Part shown: in pieces, positions 7,726-15,477 of the stretch
Layout: each line of letters opens with the position of its first letter
Position numbering within the stretch: position 1 is the stretch's first letter
DNA from: an uncultured Blautia sp.
GTDB taxonomy: Bacteria; Bacillota; Clostridia; Lachnospirales; Lachnospiraceae
Reading direction: 5' to 3'
Assembly: GCF_937880195.1 (NCBI RefSeq)
Contig: NZ_CALFLA010000094.1
Span: 1-17,626, forward strand
Length of the DNA: 17,626 bases
Translations under genes and position numbers: made by a program
Notes under the pieces: model-generated
What the model saw: only the letters and a program-made list of their open reading frames with translations
Told to the model about the DNA's origin: nothing
The model's database searches: none

Positions 7726-8994
7726 TCATTCACTGGCCAACACTTCATTCATTTTCTCTGCAACAACGTCACAGGCATCTTTTACCTCTGTTTCCAAATT
7801 AAATACTTTTTTCAGTTCATCCGCCTGATACTGTTCCCATTCGGTTGTATTTTTTGATATAGGATAAGGATAAGAAAACTCCTCTGCGGCAGTTGTAAAT
7901 GCAGCCAGATTATATTCTTTATGTTTATCTGCCCAGATATCTGCAGTATTTCCATATGCCGGAATTGCTGCTCCCATTTCTGCAGAAAGTGTATTTGCCT
8001 CTTCTCCTGCCAAAAATTCTACCCACTTCCATGCTGCATCTGCATTTTTGGTATCTTTATAAATACAGTTTCCAATTCCATGGATTACAGACGCTTTATT
8101 TCCATTAATAGCTGGAAGTTCGACAACGTCTACCACATCCTTAATGTCAGAATCAAGAACCTGAGCCAGGAACCAGGAACCGCACCAATACATTCCTGTT
8201 CTTCCAGATAAAAACTGGATATGAGGTTCCGTTTCCTCTAGAGATGCCTCAGACGGACTGACTCCGGCTTTCAACAAGTCTACCCAACACTGAATTCCTG
8301 CCTGTGTTTCTTCCATATCATATCCTGATTTTGTTTTGTCATCAGATACAACATATCCGCCGTTTGCAAAGATTGTGTTATAAATTCCCACCTGCGTATC
8401 ATATCTTGCGGAAATTCCATACACACTTCCATCTGTTTTTGTCAACTGTTTTGCAATATCCGCCATATCTTCCCAGGTCCAATCATTTGTTGGATAAGGA
8501 ACTCCGGCTTCATCAAAAATTTTCTTATTATACCAAACGCCAATCGTATCGTAATCCTTTGGCAGCGCATACTGCTTTCCATCTACATTGTACAGCTCAA
8601 CCAGTGCTTCCGGGTAATTCTTTTTATCAATTCCAGCCTCTTCAATCCGGTCGTTAATATCCATCAGAATATCGCCCTCTGCATATTTGATAATATTCGG
8701 ACCATTCATCCAGAATACGTCTGCAATACTTCCGCCTGTAGCCCCTGCCTCCAGCTTTGTCCAATATTCGTCAAAACTGCTTGGTTCCAAAACAATCTCT
8801 ACATCCGGGTACTGCTCATTAAATTTTTCAATACATTTTTCAAAATACGGCTGTTGTGCGGTATCCCAGAACGCATATCTTACTTTTCCGGAAATCTCCT
8901 CTTTTTTTTCAGCCCATACAGTTGTTGTACCCAAAAGACTTGCTGATAACATTGCACAGCTCAGTCCAAGGGCTCCCGCTCTCTTCAGATTCAT
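7726..8994 (-). CDS. secreted sugar-binding protein of the CUT1 ABC transporter
   Basis: This 422-residue family 1 extracellular solute-binding protein is the first gene of the transporter operon. It has a basic start and hydrophobic core followed by a type I signal-peptidase site (VWA-EKK, cleavage after about residue 28). The cysteine at residue 13 is not in a proper lipobox, so classical lipid anchoring is not supported by sequence. The mature part opens with GKVRYAFWDTAQQPYFEKC and contains the PNIIKYAEGDILMDI and TWEDMADIAKQL stretches usual in these proteins. The start at 8994 follows AGGAGAGAG; an earlier in-frame start at 9072 would place a charged stretch before the signal peptide. 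The ligand is inferred from the two downstream glycosidase-like genes to be a fucosylated, GalNAc-containing oligosaccharide. Confidence 0.92.
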   Translation of the reverse strand: MNLKRAGALGLSCAMLSASLLGTTTVWAEKKEEISGKVRYAFWDTAQQPYFEKCIEKFNEQYPDVEIVLEPSSFDEYWTKLEAGATGGSIADVFWMNGPNIIKYAEGDILMDINDRIEEAGIDKKNYPEALVELYNVDGKQYALPKDYDTIGVWYNKKIFDEAGVPYPTNDWTWEDMADIAKQLTKTDGSVYGISARYDTQVGIYNTIFANGGYVVSDDKTKSGYDMEETQAGIQCWVDLLKAGVSPSEASLEETEPHIQFLSGRTGMYWCGSWFLAQVLDSDIKDVVDVVELPAINGNKASVIHGIGNCIYKDTKNADAAWKWVEFLAGEEANTLSAEMGAAIPAYGNTADIWADKHKEYNLAAFTTAAEEFSYPYPISKNTTEWEQYQADELKKVFNLETEVKDACDVVAEKMNEVLASE

Positions 8995-9114
8995 AACTCT
9001 CTCTCCTTTTCTTATCATTAAATACTTTATTTGGATAGTATTATCATAACTGAAGCTGCTGCATTTCTCCATTCATATCATTTACCTGTTTCAGAAATAT
9101 ATTTTCTTTTTTAA
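8995..9114 (-). promoter_or_regulatory. probable promoter region of the transporter/glycosidase operon
   Basis: This is the only noncoding gap between the terminator of the regulatory operon and the transporter operon, so the operon promoter should lie here. A TATGAT/GATAAT-like -10 sequence occurs near 9042-9051 on the minus strand. I find no good -35 box at the matching distance, as expected for a promoter that needs an activator such as the adjacent AraC-type regulator. No binding site could be defined by eye. Confidence 0.4.
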
Positions 9115-9172
9115 GTAAAAAAAACAGAAGAATGAAATGTTATATTTTTTTAACTTCACTTTCTCCTGTTTT
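9115..9172 (-). terminator. intrinsic terminator of the two-component operon
   Basis: On the minus strand a long imperfect hairpin (arms about 9151-9172 and 9121-9142, with small bulges) is followed by eight T. It lies just after the lipoprotein gene and separates the sensing operon from the transporter operon. The hairpin could also function in the other orientation, but no plus-strand gene precedes it. Confidence 0.75.
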
Positions 9173-9205
9173 CTTGTATAATATTTACTTTTTCTTTTCA
9201 CTTAT

Positions 9206-10423
9206 TTACTTCATCAACCAATAAAATTCTTTTTCCGTAATTTCGCCTGATAAATATTTAAAAATATTATCCTTAAAGATTTCTATTTTTTTATCTCCCC
9301 AGCAATTATCTGGAAGCTCCTGTATTCTGTCTGCATCCATAAGTTCTTTATAAGACTGATAACAAACCTCATTTACATCAGAAATCTTCGGAATATCGAC
9401 ATTAGGATTAGAAGGTATATGACCTGTCTCTTTCCATATTCTGCTTTGCACCCGTTCACTCAGCATATATTTCAAAAAACGTATACAGGCCTCTTTCTGT
9501 TTTTCATCACAGGAGCTTCCAATAAAATATCCCGGATAAGAAGAAATAAAGCCTACGTCTTTTCCATCCATTCCCGGCAAAACGGCATATCCCATTTGAA
9601 GATTTGGATTCATCTCATGGGCATCTACAATTTCTCCTATATAAATAGCACAATGTCCCACATTGAAACTTCTGAGAGTGTCCTGGTGCGTATAGCTCTT
9701 TTCAATATCCGTATAAGCCGCAATTTTTTTCAAAAGCTTCAGCATACGGAACATTTCCGTTTCCTGAACCCCTTTCAGATCATTACAGCTTACACCTGAC
9801 TGAAGAATCGCTGCTGCCGTGGCTGCATCCATATGTACAGGAATAGTGTTTAAATATTTTTCTTTTCTCCACTGACAAATCCTGCTGCAGCATTCCAAAA
9901 ATTCCTCCCAGGTTTCAGGAACGTTTTTAATCCCTGCATTCTTAAATATTTGTTTATTATACCAGTACCCTCCTGTGTTGAGTACATCTGTCACCGTATA
10001 AAGTTTTCCTTCTTCTGTTTTCCAGCGATTCATATTCTCCTGAGAAATCATTTCCCTAAACTCTTTATCTTCCTGTATATAAGGCATGATATCCACCACA
10101 TACCCCTGATCTACCATAAAAGAATAAAGGGTATCTATACTGGCTTCACCTATATAAACCAAATTGGGCATTTTACCTACAGAAATCATTTTCTTTAGCT
10201 TTGCCTTTGCATTTTCCGGAGATGGCATTGAGATCAAATCAAGTTTAATATCCGGATTTTCTATTTCAAAATCTTTATATATTTCCCTGATCACCTGATT
10301 ATCCCCTTCTGTGGTTCCTCCTCCATTTAACAAAACAATATTCGTCCTATCATGAGACTCCTGACCTCCGCACCCGGACAGAAACAGCAGACATACTGCA
10401 AACATCATAACTACTCTGCGCAT
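9206..10423 (-). CDS. lipoprotein solute-binding protein co-encoded with the two-component system
   Basis: A 405-residue family 1 solute-binding lipoprotein. The N-terminus is a lipoprotein signal with lipobox LSGC (C18) followed by GG. The mature domain has the usual layout, with NIVLLNGGGTTEGDNQVIRE early and VYIGEASIDTLY and GGYWYNKQIFKNAG further in. The ATG at 10423 is chosen because GGAGG lies 8 nt upstream; a GTG at 10441 is possible. The start overlaps the last 13 nt of the response-regulator gene, implying coupled translation. A terminator follows, so it belongs to the sensing operon and not to the transporter operon, which has its own binding protein. No permease is co-encoded. It may present a sugar to the histidine kinase, as XylFII does for LytS, or may be a second binding protein for the same transporter. 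Confidence 0.9.
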   Translation of the reverse strand: MRRVVMMFAVCLLFLSGCGGQESHDRTNIVLLNGGGTTEGDNQVIREIYKDFEIENPDIKLDLISMPSPENAKAKLKKMISVGKMPNLVYIGEASIDTLYSFMVDQGYVVDIMPYIQEDKEFREMISQENMNRWKTEEGKLYTVTDVLNTGGYWYNKQIFKNAGIKNVPETWEEFLECCSRICQWRKEKYLNTIPVHMDAATAAAILQSGVSCNDLKGVQETEMFRMLKLLKKIAAYTDIEKSYTHQDTLRSFNVGHCAIYIGEIVDAHEMNPNLQMGYAVLPGMDGKDVGFISSYPGYFIGSSCDEKQKEACIRFLKYMLSERVQSRIWKETGHIPSNPNVDIPKISDVNEVCYQSYKELMDADRIQELPDNCWGDKKIEIFKDNIFKYLSGEITEKEFYWLMK

Positions 10424-11958
10424 CCTTCTTGCCTCCGACACATCCGTTCATATTCCTTTGGGGCATATCCTGTGTACTTTTTAAATACTCTGGAAAAATA
10501 TGCCGTATCTTCCCATCCTGTCATTCCTGCAATTTCATATATTTTCATATTCCCATCTTCAATATATTTTTGTGCAATCTTTATCTTTTTACGGTTTATC
10601 CTGTCAAACAGTTTTTCTCCTGTACGTTCCTTATAAATACGGCTAATATAACAGCGATTCGCGTGTACGGCTTCTGCAATCAGATCCAAATTTAGTTTTT
10701 TCATAATATTTTGATCAATATACTGATCAATCACATCAATCAAAGAATTCGCATTCTGATTTTCCTCCTGTCTTTTTTGGATAAGAAACTGCATCATATT
10801 TTTCATACATTCTTCCAGCTCATAATATTTTCTGGATTCTGCCAGAATATGGATTACTTTTTCCTGTTCTGCATCAAAATAACTGTTTCTTTCCCATCCC
10901 TGTTCAATACAAATCCTGTAACACTCGGATATAAACAATATTACAGCAGTGTAAATATAGGCATCTGAATAACTTTCCATGGAAGCACAAAATCTTTCCA
11001 AAGCCTCCATTCCTTTTTCCTGATTTCCTTTTTCCATTTCACTGATAGTTTCAAAAACCCTTTTATTTAATTCATGATGATCCAGGTTTTTCTTTTTTTC
11101 TGAAAAAACAACTCCCTGATGACTTTTTTCCAGATTAAGAAAATATCGCCTAATACTATTCAGAGCCATTCTGTATGCGATGCTCACATTAGAAATCCCT
11201 GCATATACATCACTGATCCCTGCAAACAAAAAAAACTTCTCTGATGCCAAAAGCTCCTTACATCTGTTTTCCAAAAGATCCCTGGTCATATTGTCCGCAT
11301 CTGAAAGAAGGACTGTGCATTCCGTTGTACTCGTATTCATAATGAAAATCCTGCAATCCTCAAACAATCTGCTGATCTTATCAAGCATCTTTTCCTTCAG
11401 GCTGTCTATTGTCTCCGTCTCCTCCCTGTAACCCTTAAAAACCAACAGCCGAAAGTTTTCAAAGGAGTTATAAAACCACCTAAGTTCCACAGAATCCTCC
11501 AGCTCCAGCTCCAGATCCAGATATTCCGACTCTTCCAAAAGCATCCGAAAGATTTCTTTTCTTTTCTGATCTGCGCTGTTTTCCTTTTTCATTTCTTCGC
11601 CAATTTCCTCAAGAACTTTTGGAAGATCCTCCAAAAGATTACTTTTGATCACATACCTTTTTATCTGAAGTACAATAGCCTGCTGTGCATACTGAAAATC
11701 CTCATATGCAGTCAGCAAAATTACAATGATATCCGGCCATTTCCTACGAATTTCCAAAGCCGCCTCCAGACCATTCATAACAGGCATCTGAATATCCAAA
11801 ATTACAACATCTGGAGAAATCTTTTCTACGGCATCTACCGCTTCTTTTCCATTCTTAAAGGCTCCCTCCAGAGAATATCCCAGTTCCTCCCAGGGAATCA
11901 TTTCCTTTAATCCCTCTCTTACAAAAGGTTCATCATCTGCAATTATTACTCTGTACAT
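10411..11958 (-). CDS. response regulator, YesN/AraC type
   Basis: This 515-residue protein has an N-terminal receiver domain (about 1-120), a long middle region, and a C-terminal AraC-type double helix-turn-helix (about 410-510, with FSRVFKKYTGYAPKEY). Receiver residues are intact: acidic pocket D8-D9, phosphoacceptor D55 in VVILDIQMP, T83 and K105. It should bind DNA when phosphorylated by the upstream kinase and activate sugar-uptake genes, most plausibly the transporter operon immediately downstream. The start follows GAGAGGATAACAGAT, 17 nt after the kinase stop. Length and layout are typical of the YesN group. Confidence 0.95.
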   Translation of the reverse strand: MYRVIIADDEPFVREGLKEMIPWEELGYSLEGAFKNGKEAVDAVEKISPDVVILDIQMPVMNGLEAALEIRRKWPDIIVILLTAYEDFQYAQQAIVLQIKRYVIKSNLLEDLPKVLEEIGEEMKKENSADQKRKEIFRMLLEESEYLDLELELEDSVELRWFYNSFENFRLLVFKGYREETETIDSLKEKMLDKISRLFEDCRIFIMNTSTTECTVLLSDADNMTRDLLENRCKELLASEKFFLFAGISDVYAGISNVSIAYRMALNSIRRYFLNLEKSHQGVVFSEKKKNLDHHELNKRVFETISEMEKGNQEKGMEALERFCASMESYSDAYIYTAVILFISECYRICIEQGWERNSYFDAEQEKVIHILAESRKYYELEECMKNMMQFLIQKRQEENQNANSLIDVIDQYIDQNIMKKLNLDLIAEAVHANRCYISRIYKERTGEKLFDRINRKKIKIAQKYIEDGNMKIYEIAGMTGWEDTAYFSRVFKKYTGYAPKEYERMCRRQEGCAE

Positions 11959-11975
11959 ATCTGTTATCCTCTCTA

Positions 11976-13694
11976 CTACACTGTTTTATCTTTCCTGTTT
12001 GGAAGATAAATTTCCACTTTTGTTCCTTCTCCAATCCTGCTGTGAAATTTCAATCCATACCTATCTCCATACAGATTATGAATCAATCTGTGTATATTCA
12101 AAACACCTACACGAGGATTTATATTGTCTTTTTTATCATCCATATGTATAATGTCAAAACCTACGCCATCATCTTCTACAACAATTTCAATCATATCTTC
12201 CTCTTTTTCTCTGATAGAAACAATGATGCTGCCTTCTGCTCCTTTTGGCTCCAATCCATGTATCACTGCATTTTCCACTATCGGTTCAATACATAATCTT
12301 GGAACAAAACATTGCTTAAGATTCTCCGATTCCCAGTTTATCTGATAAGCAATCATATCCTTGAAACGTTCTCCCTGTAGATAAAGATAAAATCCAACAA
12401 TCTCTATCTCCTCCTGCAGTCGGATCTCCACCTCGTTTTTCCGGAATAATTTTCCTCGCATCAGTCCTGCAAAAGATGTTACAACATGATACAGTTCTTC
12501 ATCCTTATACTTCTTCACTTTAAATGCGATCATAGTTAAAACGTTAAACATAAAATGAGGGTTAATCTGAGCCTGAAGATACTGCAGCCGTGCTTCTTTA
12601 ATTAAAAGCTGATTTTCATATATCTCCTTAATCAAATGATCTATCTTCACAGTCATTTCATTAAAGGAATCACTGATCTGCTGAAATTCCTCTATATTAT
12701 AATTATCCAATTTTGTTTCAAAATCTCCTCCTCCTACCTGTTCGATCTTTTTTACAATACTCTGAAACGGGTCTGTTATTCTTCTGGAATACCGTACAAC
12801 TGCTATAATAATCGCGCAAAACATAGAAATAGATATCATCCATGCCATTTTAAATCCAGTCTGTACATCCAGGTATAGCTTACTTTTTGGGATTACAATA
12901 TAAGTAGAAAGTCCGAAGCTGTCATGATTTACTTTATAAATATATTTCTTATATCCTTTTTTTACAGTACCGTCAGTATTCGTAAATTGCGATACTGAAA
13001 TTCCATTTAACCCAGTTCCCGCTATTTCCAGTCCATTTTCGGTTTGAACAGACCAGTAATATGTTCCATACTTTCCAAGCTGTGAAAAAATATGCTGAAT
13101 ACTTTCCATATCAAAAATTGCCACACAATAACCTATCTGTTTCAGGTCGTTGTCATACAAAGAAAAATAGCATTCTGTCTCTTTTCCATTTCTTCTGTAA
13201 AAAAATTTTTGATCCTGATCTTTGTACCTCTTGATTCCATCCAAAATTCTTTTATTCTTCGTGTTTTTGGATGACTGTGTTTCTGGATAAAAATGCATAC
13301 CTATATATTTCATATCTTTGCTGAACACATAATAATCACTGATTACCGGATAGGTATCAGATACCATATTCTGATCCGAAAACAGATTAATTCCCTGTTC
13401 CATAACCTGCTCAATTTCCCAGGTAGAACCATCCTGAAAAAATTTTTTCATTTCTGCGTTTTCACTAAGATATATCACAGACTCTTCCCAAAACAACAAA
13501 TGTTTTGCAAACTCTCTCTGCACACTCTGCATATAAAAATCCATATCATCCTTTAAAGTAATAGATGACCATTGAAAAACAATGACCGATAAAACTCCTC
13601 CAACTACGATCATTGTGATAATACTTGTCCAAATCAACATTCGGACAAGTTCTGATCGTATGGTACTCCTGTTGCTATCCTTCCTCCCTCTCAT
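11976..13694 (-). CDS. sensor histidine kinase, YesM type
   Basis: This 572-residue membrane kinase has a first transmembrane helix at about 18-42, an extracellular sensor region of roughly 240 residues, a second helix at about 282-301, a HAMP linker, and a His_kinase (PF06580)-type domain. The phosphoacceptor is H380 in AQINPHFMFN. The ATP-binding part shows the N box (PIVENAVIHG, N475) and the G box (DDGVGF, from D508). It heads the three-gene operon with the YesN-like regulator and a solute-binding lipoprotein. The start is preceded by a G-rich site (GGGGGA). I could not find a convincing promoter in the short space between this start and the decayed insertion element upstream, so the element may have altered its expression. 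Confidence 0.95.
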   Translation of the reverse strand: MRGRKDSNRSTIRSELVRMLIWTSIITMIVVGGVLSVIVFQWSSITLKDDMDFYMQSVQREFAKHLLFWEESVIYLSENAEMKKFFQDGSTWEIEQVMEQGINLFSDQNMVSDTYPVISDYYVFSKDMKYIGMHFYPETQSSKNTKNKRILDGIKRYKDQDQKFFYRRNGKETECYFSLYDNDLKQIGYCVAIFDMESIQHIFSQLGKYGTYYWSVQTENGLEIAGTGLNGISVSQFTNTDGTVKKGYKKYIYKVNHDSFGLSTYIVIPKSKLYLDVQTGFKMAWMISISMFCAIIIAVVRYSRRITDPFQSIVKKIEQVGGGDFETKLDNYNIEEFQQISDSFNEMTVKIDHLIKEIYENQLLIKEARLQYLQAQINPHFMFNVLTMIAFKVKKYKDEELYHVVTSFAGLMRGKLFRKNEVEIRLQEEIEIVGFYLYLQGERFKDMIAYQINWESENLKQCFVPRLCIEPIVENAVIHGLEPKGAEGSIIVSIREKEEDMIEIVVEDDGVGFDIIHMDDKKDNINPRVGVLNIHRLIHNLYGDRYGLKFHSRIGEGTKVEIYLPNRKDKTV

Positions 13695-13740
13695 ATAAGA
13701 TCCCCCAACTTTCTTTCGGTAGTGTCAAAAACCACCTCTT

Positions 13741-13755
13741 TTTTATTGTTTAAAT
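13741..13755. repeat. 15-bp direct repeat left of the IS remnant
   Basis: TTTTATTGTTTAAAT is repeated exactly at 14575-14589, in the same orientation, just outside the other end of the insertion-element remnant. It could be a target duplication, but it stands about 33 nt away from the recognisable left end. It is also very AT-rich, so coincidence is possible. Confidence 0.35.
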
Positions 13756-13816
13756 TATTTAAAAACCTTGATTTTATGGGAAGTTGCAAATAAAAAGAGC
13801 ATTGACCTCCCTTTTC

Positions 13817-13825
13817 TGGTATAAT
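13817..13825 (+). promoter_or_regulatory. extended -10 promoter of the IS remnant
   Basis: TGG followed by a perfect TATAAT (13820-13825) makes an extended -10 element in front of the transposase start. No good -35 box stands at 17 nt; a TTGACC further in is only 12 nt away. It faces away from the sensor kinase gene. Confidence 0.5.
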
Positions 13826-13860
13826 ATCCGCGACCAAACATCAACTAAACCAAGGAGACA

Positions 13861-14477
13861 ATGCTCATGGACATTATACAATACCCACTTTCTATAATTC
13901 AATATCTTTATCAGCAAAACTGCTGGCTTTTAAATTTATCTGCAGATATATCCCCCTTAAACAGTGGAATTTCGATGATTCCCATTCTCCCAAATATCAA
14001 AAATTCAAAGTCGATGAACTTCCTATCATCAAAACATTCATTAAACAGGATTGGCAGTTCCTAAATCTTCCCAACGTTGAATTCGATCTTAATGATTTCA
14101 AGGGTCTGTATCACCTGAGATGGGATGAGGAAACCGCTTACCGTGACCTGAAATATCCTCTGTGTTTGAAAGCATTTCATTCCAAGCAATATAAATATAT
14201 CGTACAGGAAGTATGGGCAAGGGCAATCTTATATAATTTTTGTTCCGAAATATCTATGCATGTAGAAATACCGGAAAAAGATAGAAAGCATGCCTATCCG
14301 GTAAATTACTCACAAGCGATAAAAACCTGCCGCAATTTTTTGAGAGATCGCAGTAAAACCAAGGTCCTAGATGTGGAAGGTCTGATCGCTCAAAATATTG
14401 AACCGATCAGACCTGGTCGAACCTTTGCTCGCCAAGCAAGGTTCAAACTTCCAATGAGCTTTTGCTGCCGCAATTAG
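13861..14477 (+). pseudogene. IS4-family transposase, internally deleted and frameshifted
   Basis: A start region with AAGGAG and ATG (13861 or 13867) opens a frame reading MDIIQYPLSIIQYLYQQN, which resembles the N-terminus of clostridial IS4-type transposases. That frame ends at 14064. From about 13932 another frame carries the C-terminal part to a stop at 14475-14477. This includes NLPNVEFDL and YHLRWDEETAYRDLK, which fits the IS4 Y-(2)-R-(3)-E-(6)-K signature exactly and so retains the catalytic glutamate. The protein closes with RPGRTFARQARFKLP. The long middle domain with the first two catalytic aspartates is missing, so it cannot be active. I place the deletion junction near 13925-13940 by reading only. 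Confidence 0.85.
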
Positions 14478-14518
14478 CAAAAGCAATACTAACACCAGAA
14501 TCATTATACCTAAACATT

Positions 14519-14565
14519 AGACGAATGGAAAGATTTTCGAAAGATTTTTAGCGATTCGTCTTTTT
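14519..14565 (+). terminator. terminator at the right end of the IS remnant
   Basis: AGACGAAT (14519-14526) pairs with ATTCGTCT (14554-14561), closing a loop of about 27 nt and followed by a T run to 14565. It lies about 40 nt after the transposase stop. Confidence 0.55.
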
Positions 14566-14574
14566 CTCATGCCC

Positions 14575-14589
14575 TTTTATTGTTTAAAT
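14575..14589. repeat. 15-bp direct repeat right of the IS remnant
   Basis: Exact second copy of TTTTATTGTTTAAAT (first at 13741-13755), directly next to the right end of the insertion-element remnant. See the first copy for the caveats. Confidence 0.35.
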
Positions 14590-14669
14590 ATCAAAGTCTT
14601 CTCAACAATACAGAATATTTCTATGTATTTTAATCCATTTCCAACATTAGAAAAACAGAATTTTTTAAG

Positions 14670-14721
14670 TTAACCCCAAAGGGAGCAATCATATAGCCGT
14701 AATATTGTCGTTTGGGGTTAA
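14670..14721. repeat. 11-bp perfect inverted repeat around the end of the surface-protein gene
   Basis: TTAACCCCAAA (14670-14680) and TTTGGGGTTAA (14711-14721) are perfect complements around 30 nt. The right arm is coding sequence of the surface protein and its TGA stop lies in the spacer. No T run follows on either strand, so it does not look like a normal terminator. It coincides with the point where the protein breaks off. Confidence 0.8.
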
Positions 14722-15477
14722 GTAAATGACATTGTCTTTATATTGAAGCTGTCCTATTCCCACTTTTTCGGGAAATATATCGTTTGACATAATAGGTTCT
14801 TCTGCACAGGTTTCCGGTGCAATCAAGTGGAGCTGATAATTATTGTATACGTAAACCGTATCGATTGCGCTGTCATATAACATCGAATCTTCCGTAGGAG
14901 TTCCTGCAAAGGTTCCTGTAAATCCCTCCGGGAGAGTCCATATCTCTTCCGAAATCAGTGGAGTTTCATTCATCAGCATATAATCCGCGTCAGCCCCATA
15001 GGTAACGGGTTCTTCGACCTTTAGAATTTCTTCTCCTGTTCCAAAAAGCTCCTCCTGCATATCGTTTGTCATTACAGGAACATCTGTGCCAATGGCCTGA
15101 AGCTGTTCTATGTTATAAATTTTGATCAGACCGTTTTCAAATAAAGCTGCTGTTTCCTCCGGCATTTCCTCATTATCCGAAAAAATATCCTCAGAATTTT
15201 CCTGGGGTTCTTCCGCAGGCGGTTTCTCAGGAGGGGGCTCTGTTTGCGTCTGATCGCTTTCAAATATATCCCCGGCTGCCCCACTTTCATCCGAAAAGTC
15301 ACCCTCCTGGGATTCCGTTCTCTCTGTTGGTTCTTCCCAGGCATCAGCCGATATGTCTCCTGTTATATCTCCGGTTATGTCTCCTGTTAAATCCTGAGCA
15401 TAAATCGGCAATATCTGAAGCACAATGGAAAAAACAAGAAGCCATGCAGTACCCTTTTTCCTCTTATTCTTTTTCAA
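14689..15477 (-). CDS. secreted acidic surface protein, probably truncated at its C-terminus
   Basis: A 262-residue protein starts with a basic, hydrophobic signal peptide and a cleavage site IYA-QDL (after residue 27). Next come three TGDI repeats (residues 31-42, a 12-bp tandem repeat in DNA), a long acidic and proline-rich stretch (about 45-110), and two related modules. Each module starts with a YNxxQLxxI motif (IYNIEQLQAI at 119, VYNNYQLHLI at 210) and continues with MTND or MSND. The second module ends abruptly at NDNITAI with no cell-wall anchor, membrane segment or further domain. Large Lachnospiraceae surface proteins often begin this way and run much longer, so I think the 3' part was lost. 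The start overlaps the end of the Rrf2 gene by 14 nt, indicating coupled translation. Function unknown; adhesion or glycan binding is only a guess. Confidence 0.7.
   Translation of the reverse strand: MKKNKRKKGTAWLLVFSIVLQILPIYAQDLTGDITGDITGDISADAWEEPTERTESQEGDFSDESGAAGDIFESDQTQTEPPPEKPPAEEPQENSEDIFSDNEEMPEETAALFENGLIKIYNIEQLQAIGTDVPVMTNDMQEELFGTGEEILKVEEPVTYGADADYMLMNETPLISEEIWTLPEGFTGTFAGTPTEDSMLYDSAIDTVYVYNNYQLHLIAPETCAEEPIMSNDIFPEKVGIGQLQYKDNVIYLTPNDNITAI
15352..15387 (-). repeat. 12-bp tandem repeat encoding TGDI x3
   Basis: Three in-frame copies of a 12-bp unit lie directly after the signal peptide of the surface protein. Third-position differences between copies suggest that the repeat is old. 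Loss or gain of one unit would keep the frame. Confidence 0.7.

Larger units (their letters stand above)
13788..14580 (+). mobile_element. decayed IS4-family insertion element
   Basis: This stretch of about 0.8 kb contains a promoter, a broken transposase frame and a terminator. It is bounded by imperfect inverted ends: CAAATAAAAAGAGCATTGA on the left and, on the minus strand of the right end, CAATAAAAGGGCATGA. Complete IS4-type elements are about 1.4-1.7 kb, so roughly half has been lost. It lies directly upstream of the sensor kinase gene. The exact ends are uncertain. Confidence 0.6.

Noticed and set aside
7658..7729. N-terminal extension of the MalF-like permease
   Set aside because: The extra 24 codons run through the perfect hairpin; the internal ATG at 7657 has a strong Shine-Dalgarno and gives the usual N-terminus.
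8995..9114. Catabolite repression (cre) site in the transporter promoter
   Set aside because: A TGAAACAGGTAAA-like sequence was inspected but does not match the cre core well enough.
12636..12878. Plus-strand open frames across the two-component and transporter genes
   Set aside because: They are antisense to well-supported coding regions and carry no recognisable domains or start signals.
13741..14589. Clean target-site duplication flanking an intact IS
   Set aside because: The 15-bp repeat does not abut the recognisable left end, the repeat is almost all A/T, and the element itself is deleted, so a true duplication cannot be claimed.
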